Part shown: in pieces, positions 1 to 8,209 of the stretch | Numbering within the stretch: position 1 is the first letter of the stretch | Layout: every line of letters begins with the position of its first letter | From: Zoroaster sp. YZ-2022 | Lineage: Eukaryota > Echinodermata > Asteroidea > Forcipulatida > Zoroasteridae | NCBI GenBank assembly: GCA_029582265.1 | Contig: CM055816.1 | Span: 98,921,039 to 98,985,038 of the forward strand | Direction: 5' to 3' | Length of the DNA: 64,000 nt | The notes under the pieces: generated by a model | Seen by the model: the letters and a program-made list of their open reading frames with translations, nothing else | Databases searched by the model: none | Told to the model about the DNA's origin: nothing | Made by a program: the position numbers and the translations under genes

Positions 1-478
1 TTGGGCAAACTGCTAACCAACCAGGGTTGATTAGCTTTTAACAAGTGGTTGGTCAAAAAGTTTAGCCAATTACTGGTTAACTGTACTTTACCCAACCTGT
101 TGTGTCATAAAAGTTGGGTATTATTTGGGAAAGGGTTGGGCAAAGTTTAACAATTAGTTGGTTATATACAAATGGTTGGACAATTCATTTCCACTAACTG
201 TCATTTAAATCTTAACCATCTGTTGGTTGAATTCTGTTTTATTTTACCCAATAACCAGTAATCATTTAACCAACTAATGGTTAATTCAGGGTCATACAAG
301 TTGGGCATTAATTGGGCAAGAGTTGGGCAAAGTTTAACCATTCGTTGGTTATATAAAAATGGTTGGGCAAATCGTTTCCACTAACCGTTTTTAAAATCTT
401 AACCACACGTTAGTTAAATTTTGTTTTAATACCCAATAAATAGTAAACATTTAACCAACTAATGGTTAATTCAGGATC
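1..478. repeat. tandem repeat, about 186-bp unit
   Basis: Two nearly complete units (about 106-290 and 291-475) and a degenerate first part follow each other. Each contains the same succession of GTTGGGCAAAGTTTAAC, TTGGTTATAT, TTTCCACTAAC, ACCCAATAA and AACCAACTAATGGTTAA blocks. Many blocks are small inverted repeats of AACCA and TGGTT. The array runs off the left edge of the window, so its full length is unknown. No coding potential is seen. Confidence 0.75.
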
Positions 479-1527
479 TCACCAAATAATTCTATTGGAA
501 ATGGATAAACACGTTTTTAATAAACACACTTAACTATTATAATTCTAGCAACAAGTTCTTTTATTTTTGAAACAACCTGTAACCAACTCCAAACATAAAG
601 CATTAAGCTCACAAGTCTCACAGTTGACGATAGCCTGTATTTAAATGCTTTTGCTATTACAATACATGTATGCCAAAATCCCTTTTTTTCCTCAAAGTAT
701 TTTGTCTAATTATGCAACACTGACAAATAGTTAAGAAATAAACTATTGCAATTACTGATAATAAAACCAGCCACAGATTCCTTACATGGGAATCCGAAAA
801 AACATTAATGTGGCAAATTGCACTTTGCATAAACAGATAGATCATATGGATCCCAATTAGGCAAGTTAAAATTAGGCCTTTCAATTAAGTTACCTATGGA
901 CTTGTTGGACTGGTGGCACTCAAAACGTAGCAGTCAAAGGTCACATAATAATTATATAATAACTGTTGAAGTCAACAAGGGGCCCCAACTTGACCTAAGT
1001 GTCCAAAAGAACACATTGTGTGTAAACAAATTCTGAAGTAAATAAATAAATTAATAATACAATTACAATTTATTATCGCCATAGTCTTTGATAGTCTTAA
1101 TTAGAATTACATTAGATGTTATATCAGTAAAGGCGAGAGAAGATTGACATTTTCCCCGTCTTCATCTTTTATAGATTTGATCATAAAATGCTGAGAGACC
1201 TTCAATGCCGTTTCCTCTTCCCTTCAACGACCTACTGAAATCGCACTTTCTCGATCTAAGTCAAATTTATCATAAAATCCACGTCACAGGTTTAACTGGA
1301 ATTGAACTTAATAATAACTTAACTGGAGCATACTACAAATCCCGAGTCGATGTTATCTGTACCTGGCTATAAAATGGAACTCAAATATCGTTCATCTAAA
1401 CAAGGTGCTGTCTTTATACCTACTACCGTACGAGAAATGATTTATCAACACATTCTAATTTTTTAAAATCAATTTTGATTGAAATTCAAGTTGAACATAA
1501 TTTATGAAAACAACTTCTTTGTTAAAT
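479..1527. other. non-coding, no gene recognised
   Basis: AT-rich sequence with stop codons in every frame. The short minus-strand reading frame at 657-884 has no recognisable domain or splice context. I see nothing that supports a gene, RNA or complete mobile element here. Confidence 0.5.
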
Positions 1528-1747
1528 GTCTTTCAGAAAGAAAGAATGTTGTAGAATGTTTTATTTGATTGTTTGCATTAATTGTATTTATTGATGAATA
1601 AGTTTGCAGACGAAAAACAAAACCTGCAATGCCTTTATGATTACTAAAATTATATTGCAGAACATGTTAACAAACCTACAATAAAATGATATCGCATAAA
1701 ACGTAGGTTACTTTGTCAATAATGCCCATATGTTTTAATGTTACCAA

Positions 1748-1800
1748 ATAAAAAAAAATAAAATAAAATAAAATATAAAAAAATAAAAAAATAAAAAAAT
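1748..1800. repeat. A-rich simple tract (AAAAT)n
   Basis: A run of AAAAT-like units lies within the first copy of the duplicated segment. The corresponding place in the second copy is much shorter. This is ordinary microsatellite expansion. Confidence 0.7.
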
Positions 1801-2560
1801 TCAACATTATCCACTATTATTTTAACATAATATGGTAGCAAATTATTTGTCTGGGTTCTGTAAAATATCAGTCGGATTTGGTAGCTGAGAGCATATTCTG
1901 AATAGTCATTATCATTTTCATGTTCGTGTAAGTAATACACCCACTAATTTATGACATCCAATAACCAATTTTATATGCAAGAAATATGGCAATTTAGTTC
2001 ATGAATTTCAGATCAAAATGCGCAACATATACTAGGCCGCAAATACCTTTTTACTTTTAATAGCTCTCAGAAAGAAATAATTTTGTAGAATGGTTTATTT
2101 GATTGTTTTAATTTGTATTAATTGTGTTTATTAATAAATTAATTTTGGTGCGTACGAAAAACAAAATCTGCAATGCCTTTATGATTACTAAAACTATATT
2201 GCAGAACATGTTAGCAAACGTAGGTTACTTTGTCAATGATTGAATGTATCATATTACAGGGTATCCCCCAAAATGTCCATATGTTTTAATGTTACCAAAA
2301 TAAAAAATACAACATTACCCACAGTTAGTTTACCATAAGAAGGCAGCAAATTTGTTAAGGATTTGTAAAATATAAGTCGGATTTGGCAGCCTTGTTTTGA
2401 AAATTAAGATAATAACATTTATAACACTATTGATATTTGCACCGAGCCAAGTTTCACAGTATGATCACTCATCACGCCCGAAAAAAGAAAAACAAATTAA
2501 ATACTCATGAGAGCATATTCTTAATATTCATTATCATTGTCAAGGTCGTGTAAGTAATAC

Positions 2561-2690
2561 TACGGAGCTCTTGAAGTGCCATCTGACTTGTTGAGATTCT
2601 GAGATAATTTATCTTAGGATGTCGTCATCCTGAGAAAAAATATCTCAGGATCTCAACAAGTCGGATGGCACTTCGTACCAGAGCTCCGTA
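2561..2690. mobile_element. hairpin MITE, 130 bp, with 6-bp target duplication
   Basis: The element begins TACGGAGCTC and ends GAGCTCCGTA. The two halves are inverted copies of each other for about 55 bp, with a small GGATG-TCGT-CATCC-like centre. TAATAC occurs directly on both sides (2555-2560 and 2691-2696). The paralogous duplicate near 1933-1950 carries the uninterrupted sequence with a single TAATAC. It has no coding capacity. The superfamily is not clear from a 6-bp duplication alone. Confidence 0.75.
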
Positions 2691-2875
2691 TAATACACCC
2701 AATACATTATGACATTCAATATCCCATTTGAAAGTCTATAATGCCATATGCAAGAAATATGGCAATTTCGTTAATTAATTTCAGTTCAAAATGCGCGTCT
2801 GATGATTTATAACTTGTCAATGAGTGGAGCGGATATAAGGCAGGAAACACCTATCATGTTTCTCGGAAAATTTCA

Positions 2876-2916
2876 CTGAAGACGATCAGATTCAGAGCAT
2901 ACTGATCGAAACCGTT
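2876..2916 (+). ncRNA. hammerhead-like CTGANGA-stem-GAAA motif, relic
   Basis: CTGAAGA (2876-2882) is followed by a 6-7 bp perfect stem (GATCAG with CTGATC) and then GAAA. This has the order of a hammerhead ribozyme core. One extra base separates CTGAAGA from the stem, as in the two related motifs at 14997 and 19080. The flanking stems are not convincing, so this is probably a transposon-tail relic rather than an active ribozyme. Confidence 0.3.
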
Positions 2917-3004
2917 AGTTTTTAACTGTACATAGATCCACATGAATAATATAATAAAGACAAATTATCAATAGTGGCTGTAAAAGAAATGTACTTCCGA
3001 TGGG

Positions 3005-3095
3005 CCGGACATAATGGACCTGTGAACAAAAAGGACCGGTCATAATGGGCATGCGGACACACTGGGCCGGACAAAATGGGTCTGCAGACATAAAT
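3005..3095. repeat. three short GGGCCGGACA-type repeats
   Basis: Three related units of about 30 bp each carry G-G-(G/A)-CCGG followed by an AATGG block and CTG. They start near 3002, 3033 and 3073. The function is unknown, and the small open frames over them look like chance. Confidence 0.45.
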
Positions 3096-3489
3096 CTCCA
3101 GTGTACACAAAACAAAACCAAAACAAACCAATCACAGTCGATTATCAATTGATTTAAGATTATTATCAAATGTTATTATTGTTATGAATTATTTATTAGT
3201 CAGGTCTTACATGCCTGTTACATCTTCTTATCACGTCTAAGTCTTTGTCTGTCATAGGGAATATTCAAAAGCATTGTTTCATTTCCCCCCTACATGTTGG
3301 TAATACTGTCAAGATTCAAAATGTATAAATTCAGTCAAAGTGTGATTTACACTTAATGTATTTACGGTTAACTGTGCTTAATACTGATAATAATGTCATG
3401 TACTCTTAAACTGTTATACTCAATATAGATTGAGTTGTTGGCAACATGGAAATAAAAGTATGACATTGTCACATTACACACGAAAACAA

Positions 3490-3562
3490 TTAATGTACAT
3501 ATACACTGATGTACATGTACATGTATACATACATGTACAATTGTGCATACATGTACAATTTG
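3490..3562. repeat. ACATGTACATGTA-type simple repeat
   Basis: Alternating ATGTAC and ATACATGT strings form local palindromes. The same motif is frequent elsewhere in the window (39385-39425, 59275-59390, 60640-60670, 62855-62890), so it is a genome-wide habit rather than a local signal. Confidence 0.7.
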
Positions 3563-3807
3563 CAGGGAGCACTAGCATGTGCACCACTTTTTCGGGGAAT
3601 GTCAAAAAGAGGAATTTGCTTTGAATAAATACATGTCGACTCGTATGAAGGTCAGTATCTAATAAAGATCGACCTTTGACACTTTTAGCCCTCCAAATGT
3701 TTTTACAAAATTAAACCGAAGACTTCAATTACTTTCAATTACGTACATGTGTGCACCCCGAAAATAGTGACCAAATTCATGCGCCGTGCTCTTTATCAAA
3801 ATTTGTA

Positions 3808-3840
3808 GAAGAAGAAGAAGAAGAAGAAGAAGAAGAAGAA
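3808..3840. repeat. (GAA)n microsatellite
   Basis: About eleven uninterrupted GAA triplets directly precede the third partial copy of the upstream duplicated segment. Confidence 0.85.
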
Positions 3841-3965
3841 TACACCCAATCAATTATGACTTTCAATAACCCATTTGAAAGTCTATAACGCCATATGCAA
3901 GTAATATGGCTATTTAGTTAATGAATTTCAGAATGGGCGCCTGGGGATTACCCTGTCAATGAGTG
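3840..3965. repeat. third partial copy of the upstream duplicated segment
   Basis: It matches about 2696-2825 with scattered substitutions. Shared pieces include ACCCAAT, CCATTTGAAAGTCTATAA and CCATATGCAAG, and a shared GTCAATGAGTGG end. It shows that this repeat is a dispersed or locally amplified family. Confidence 0.65.
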
Positions 3966-4153
3966 GGAAACGATGCCTTCCCTAGACTCAGCATCTGAGG
4001 ATGCCCAGTGGCACCTTCCGTGTCACGAACTCCGGGGAACAATACAGTTCCACTAAATACTGTGACGTCAGCCAGTTACAGTAATGTGTTGATTGGGCAC
4101 AGCGCTCCATATATCAACGTTGGTTGTTAATTCCATGCCATTATAACCATTAT

Positions 4154-5122
4154 TATACTCAGACAATAAAATTAGGGACCGACCAAATTTTGACATTTCC
4201 GCCACAGCTAAAAACTGCATTTATTTCTTTTCTTTTTTCACAACACAACCTTAACAAATGCAATCAAAGAAATTACCCTGGCAAGGAGCCGGATACCGAA
4301 CACAGGGCAAACCGGCTAAACAGACACACAAAACATCACATCATGGACTACCTCGCCCACTTACATAAATTATGGACTACCTCGCCCATTTAACATAAAT
4401 TATGGACTACCTCGCCCATAAACAAAAAGTGGCCACACCAAGGACTACCTCGCCCTTACCAACATATAACGGACTACCTCGCCCGATGGACTACCTCGCC
4501 CATAAAATTCACAACACAACACTTACATGAACATGCTGGGTCGCCCGACCCAGATACGGGTCATTTACATGACCTCCACAATATACATATACGCACCTTG
4601 CCTTAGTATTACTAATGTAAAAGTATGTAAATATACAAACATCAGTAGATTATATTAAGACCTATAAAATATTGGACTTTCCCCAAGTCGGAAAGTACAA
4701 GGGGACATGTACATGAAGCTAGCCCCCCCGAAACCGAGAGGCACTAGTGTTAAAAGGTTTACAACCCTAACAATACTAAAAGTGTAGAGTACCCTTTACC
4801 TAATTAAACATTGTAATTTTCCCCAAGTTGGAAAATACGAGGGGACAGATACAGGTAAGCTTGCCCTCCCGAAACCGAGAGGCACAGTGTTAAAAAGTGT
4901 AGAATATCATTTACCTAATAAAACCTTTGAATTTCCCCAAGTCGGAATGTACGTGGGGATAGGTAACCTAGCCCCTCCGAAACCGAAGGGCACTATATAA
5001 ATGTCCCGACCAATGGCTCTTAAAGTTAAACTACCTGATAAAACTAAACCTGCTACAATTGAAACTAGAGCTACATGTTTAAAGCGTTAAATTGTAACAT
5101 TGACTGTAATTTTTCTGCAAGA
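4154..5122 (-). repeat. Ngaro terminal repeat B2
   Basis: This is a direct copy of 5611-6582, with a few substitutions and a 2-3 base indel near 4455. It holds six copies of GGACTACCTCGCCC (about 4343-4503). Three repeated two-hairpin modules follow (about 4674-5000). The left edge, at TATACTCAGACAAT, is the 3' end of the retrotransposon. Confidence 0.85.
4674..5000 (-). ncRNA. three repeated stem-loop modules in repeat B2
   Basis: Each module has a first stem around a CCAAGT(C/T) loop. In module 1, ACTTTCC (4676-4682) pairs with GGAAAGT (4690-4696). In module 2, ATTTTCC (4816-4822) pairs with GGAAAAT (4830-4836), so one base pair has changed on both sides. Module 3 (4933-4947) keeps only the inner four pairs. 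A GGGG...CCCC element follows in each module (clearest at 4955-4975) and then a CCGAAACCGA(G/A)(A/G)GGC block. The same triplet recurs in B1 at about 6131-6457. Strand is given as that of the element. The function is unknown; a packaging, priming or circularisation signal is inference. Confidence 0.45.
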
Positions 5123-5191
5123 AAATTGTTACAGAACCCAGTAAAAATCTACTGAAAAAACGCTATGGAGGAGACCTGGGGAGGCGGTGGG

Positions 5192-5610
5192 TGAAAAGTG
5201 TTATCAAATAAAAGCTGTGACAAAGTGACGCTTAACCAAAAGTCTTCCCGCCAACACAAAGTTACCGATCCCCAGAAGTTCACTGTAAACCAATCAGAAA
5301 CAACCTGCCTGCCAGCCCTGCGCTGATTGGTTGCCGACCCACACAGTGGATCCCAAACCCCAGTATAAAAGGCTTGACAAGCACAACAAAACCCATAACA
5401 CAAAAGCACACACTACTGCCAACAACGAGCGTGAACAGAGCTCCAGCTTGTATGCATCGCATGAAACATATGCCCACACTGTACGCGTGTATAACACACG
5501 TAGGCAAATACACAAGCTGTACATGGCAGCAACAAGAATGCATTGCACCATCAAAATTGCAATGGAGTGCTAAGTATAAAGCATTTTGATCATTATTTGA
5601 TAAAATGAAT
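5192..5610 (-). repeat. Ngaro terminal repeat A2
   Basis: It matches A1 at 11773-12197 almost perfectly and lies directly against B1 at 5611. It begins TGAAAAGTGTTATC and ends near GATAAAATGAAT. It includes a promoter-like block on the opposite strand to the genes (see 5290-5370). The short frames inside it are conserved only because the DNA is repeated. Confidence 0.85.
5290..5370 (+). promoter_or_regulatory. antisense Pol II-like promoter in repeat A2
   Basis: On the plus strand, opposite to the element's genes, CCAAT (5290-5294) and an inverted ATTGG (5326-5330) precede TATAAAAGG (TATAAAA at 5364-5370) by the usual few tens of bases. Transcription from here would run rightward through B1 into the antisense of the coding region. 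The same block occurs in A1 (11872-11952) and in the second copy (24877-24883 for the TATA). No activity can be shown from sequence. Confidence 0.5.
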
Positions 5611-6582
5611 TATACTCAGACAATAAAATTAGGGACCGACCAAATTTTGACATTTCCGCCACAGCTAAAAACTGCATTTATTTCTTTTCTTTTTTCACAA
5701 CACAACCTTAACAAATGCAATCACAGAAATTACCCTGGCAAGGAGCCGGATACCGAACACAGGGCAAACCGGCTAAACAGACACACAAAACATCACATCA
5801 TGGACTACCTCGCCCACTTACATAAATTATGGACTACCTCGCCCATTTAACATAAATTATGGACTACCTCGCCCATAAACAAAAAGTGGCCACACCAAGG
5901 ACTACCTCGCCCTTTATACCAACATATAACGGACTACCTCGCCCGATGGACTACCTCGCCCATAAAATTCACAACACAACACTTACATGAACATGCTGGG
6001 TCGCCCGACCCAGATACGGGTCATTTACATGACCTCCACAATATACATATACGCACCTTGCCTTAGTATTACTAATGTAAAAGTATGTAAATATACAAAC
6101 ATCAGTAGATTATATTAAGACCTATAAAATATTGGACTTTCCCCAAGTCGGAAAGTACAAGGGGACATGTACATGAAGCTAGCCCCCCCGAAACCGAGAG
6201 GCACTAGTGTTAAAAGGTTTACAACCCTAACAATACTAAAAGTGTAGAGTACCCTTTACCTAATTAAACATTGTAATTTTCCCCAAGTTGGAAAATACGA
6301 GGGGACAGATACAGGTAAGCTTGCCCTCCCGAAACCGAGAGGCACAGTGTTAAAAAGTGTAGAATATCATTTACCTAATAAAACCTTTGAATTTCCCCAA
6401 GTCGGAATGTACGTGGGGATAGGTAACCTAGCCCCTCCGAAACCGAAGGGCACTATATAAATGTCCCGACCAATGGCTCTTAAAGTTAAACTACCTGATA
6501 AAACTAAACCTGCTACAATTGAAACTAGAGCTACATGTTTAAAGCGTTAAATTGTAACATTGACTGTCATTTTTCTGCAAAA
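5611..6582 (-). repeat. Ngaro terminal repeat B1
   Basis: This internal copy of B2 abuts A2 on its left and the SGNH gene end on its right. It carries the same six GGACTACCTCGCCC motifs (5803-5963) and three stem-loop modules (about 6131-6457). B1 and A2 lying head to tail are thought to template circle formation in this group. Confidence 0.85.
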
Positions 6583-6636
6583 AACTGCCAAACGCGCAAG
6601 AGCGCGCCCCAAGAAAAAGGACAAGCACAAGGAAAA

Positions 6637-7266
6637 TTACCTTGACAGGCCATTAATACAAGCAGCCATGTCACTACAAAAGACGGCATTGCCAGCTTCT
6701 GACAGATGTATGCCATCAAACCGGTAAAGGGACAAATCTGTCCAAGCAAACTGTGGATGGCTCAAAACCTGACACCCAATCCTACGACTACAAGCCCGAG
6801 CCCACCTGTTGATGACCTTGCGCTGCTGTTCCATGGCCTTCTGGGATCGGGCGCCAAAATAAAAAACCCGAGGCAAAATATCGGACCAGCAAATAATTGT
6901 GTCAGGAAATTGAGCCTTGAGGTCACCCATAAAAATGGAAATAGATTGCCGAACAGAAAAAACATCAATACTAAGTAAATCATTGGTACCCAAATGAACA
7001 ATTAAAACAGCAGGGGAAGGCGCATTGGCAGGCATTGACGAAATCAATGAACTGAGGTCAGACAAACGTGCCCCACTTCTCCCCCTCCACCACACTGGTA
7101 CAGATACACCCAACGGACGCTGGGCCCACCGGACCAGGGAATCGCCAACAATCCACACATCACCCGAATGGTTACCTGTAAAATCCAAATACAAATACCA
7201 TTTAATCCAAGGTAATGCCTGGCAAAGCACACAATGCCACAGGCCTAATGTAAGTAAGTGCAGCAT
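6637..7266 (-). CDS. SGNH/GDSL hydrolase-like protein of the Ngaro element
   Basis: A 209-residue reading frame from the ATG at 7266 carries the SGNH blocks in order: GDSLVRW with the candidate nucleophile Ser43, a glycine-rich GRSGARLSDL block, GTND (93-96), and DGIHLSEAGN with Asp184 and His187. These are the catalytic Ser, oxyanion Asn and Asp/His of a lipase/esterase-like fold. The open frame extends upstream to 7620, but that part is the antisense-free shadow of the recombinase gene, so I start at the in-frame ATG that overlaps the recombinase stop by about 65 bp. SGNH domains are known in several Ngaro-group elements; their role in the cycle is not established. The protein has no signal peptide. 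Confidence 0.75.
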   Translation of the reverse strand: MLHLLTLGLWHCVLCQALPWIKWYLYLDFTGNHSGDVWIVGDSLVRWAQRPLGVSVPVWWRGRSGARLSDLSSLISSMPANAPSPAVLIVHLGTNDLLSIDVFSVRQSISIFMGDLKAQFPDTIICWSDILPRVFYFGARSQKAMEQQRKVINRWARACSRRIGCQVLSHPQFAWTDLSLYRFDGIHLSEAGNAVFCSDMAACINGLSR

Positions 7267-8209
7267 CAGAACGCCACCGACCCATACGCTGGATATCAGA
7301 AAGAGGAACCCCCATGTCATGAGCCACAGTAGCCGCCCCAATGCGAAAAGAATGCGCACGAATGTGTAAATCCCCAAAACCACAAAACACCAGTGCCTTC
7401 TGCAATACCGCATTAAACTGATAGCGTGTGAGGGGCTCACTATTAAAGTGACAAAACAATGCCGCACACCCCATGGGGTGAACCTTAACAAACTCACGCA
7501 ATGCTGTAACAGGGCAAATATAAATATCAGCGGCACAAACCAACCTAATGACAAGAGGGATACCAGAGTGATTGGTCTTGCAAGTGCGAAATGAAATGAG
7601 CATGGACTCACAATCATCACCTAACTTGTCAAATGTAACATCAGACAACAAGAGGACCGATTCCTGAAGGGAGGTCTTAGTATCAGCCGTAAATTCACCC
7701 ACTCTCATGAAACCAAAAAACGCACACAACATTGCTGCTCTAAATAACAACTCCTCAAAACGGGATGCACAAATATGTGGTAAGGCTCCTAAAATACGAA
7801 TAAGAATGGGCACTGTTATAGGTGTCCGCTGATCAAAATTCCTACGATCCCGGCGACAACCTTCTAACAACTTAGAAACCACAAAATCATTGGTGGTATC
7901 TGGATGGCCATGCAACTTGTGATAAAACCCCACACCGGCAACATACGTGGCAATAGTGGATGGTGCCAAACCCCGCAAGGAAAGCCAAGCAATAAATTCG
8001 TGAATAACAGTGGAATGTACTGGCAATGTTGGAACCTCAAATCTCACCCTGGTGAATTGACAAAAAGCATTCCACCCAGTGGAATAAGTTCTAAACGAAT
8101 TCTTAGCAAAGGCTACCGATAGCAACCTACAAATCTCACCTGCTACCAAATGATCGGGAGTACCGGCAGTGGCGTCATTGCCGGCTCCGCGTCCGGTGCT
8201 GCGGCCCAA
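7202..8209 (-). CDS. tyrosine recombinase (integrase) of the Ngaro element
   Basis: About 335 residues. An N-terminal SAM-like core-binding region (about 25-125, with FRTYSTGW and a PSTIATYVAG helix) precedes the catalytic domain. The catalytic residues are all present: Arg169 (FMRVGEF), His286-x-x-Arg289 (AHSFRIGAAT), Trp312 (GRW, the H/W position) and Tyr320 (YIR). It joins the circular cDNA to the genome. It overlaps the RT frame by 67 bp, in the -1 frame relative to it. There is no ATG between the preceding in-frame stop and residue 160, so it is probably made by frameshift from the RT frame or by non-AUG initiation. The left limit given (8209) is a TTG, not a proven start. Confidence 0.9.
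   Translation of the reverse strand: MGRSTGRGAGNDATAGTPDHLVAGEICRLLSVAFAKNSFRTYSTGWNAFCQFTRVRFEVPTLPVHSTVIHEFIAWLSLRGLAPSTIATYVAGVGFYHKLHGHPDTTNDFVVSKLLEGCRRDRRNFDQRTPITVPILIRILGALPHICASRFEELLFRAAMLCAFFGFMRVGEFTADTKTSLQESVLLLSDVTFDKLGDDCESMLISFRTCKTNHSGIPLVIRLVCAADIYICPVTALREFVKVHPMGCAALFCHFNSEPLTRYQFNAVLQKALVFCGFGDLHIRAHSFRIGAATVAHDMGVPLSDIQRMGRWRSDAALTYIRPVALCALPGITLD

Larger units (their letters stand above)
1528..2830. repeat. direct duplication of a 0.5-0.7 kb segment
   Basis: The segment 1528-2030 is repeated in the same orientation at about 2066-2800. Shared blocks, in the same order, include TGCAATGCCTTTATGATTAC, CATATGTTTTAATGTTACC, GTCGGATTTGG, GAGAGCATATTC and GCAAGAAATATGGCAATTT. 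The second copy is longer because of an insertion near 2395-2510 and a hairpin element at 2561-2690. A third, partial copy lies at 3840-3965. Confidence 0.75.

Noticed and set aside
5331..5589. Small plus-strand frames conserved in all three A repeats
   Set aside because: Conservation reflects near-identical DNA repeats; no domain and no excess of silent changes can be seen.
7025..7369. 114-residue plus-strand frame opposite SGNH and recombinase genes
   Set aside because: It is a shadow of the minus-strand coding sequences.
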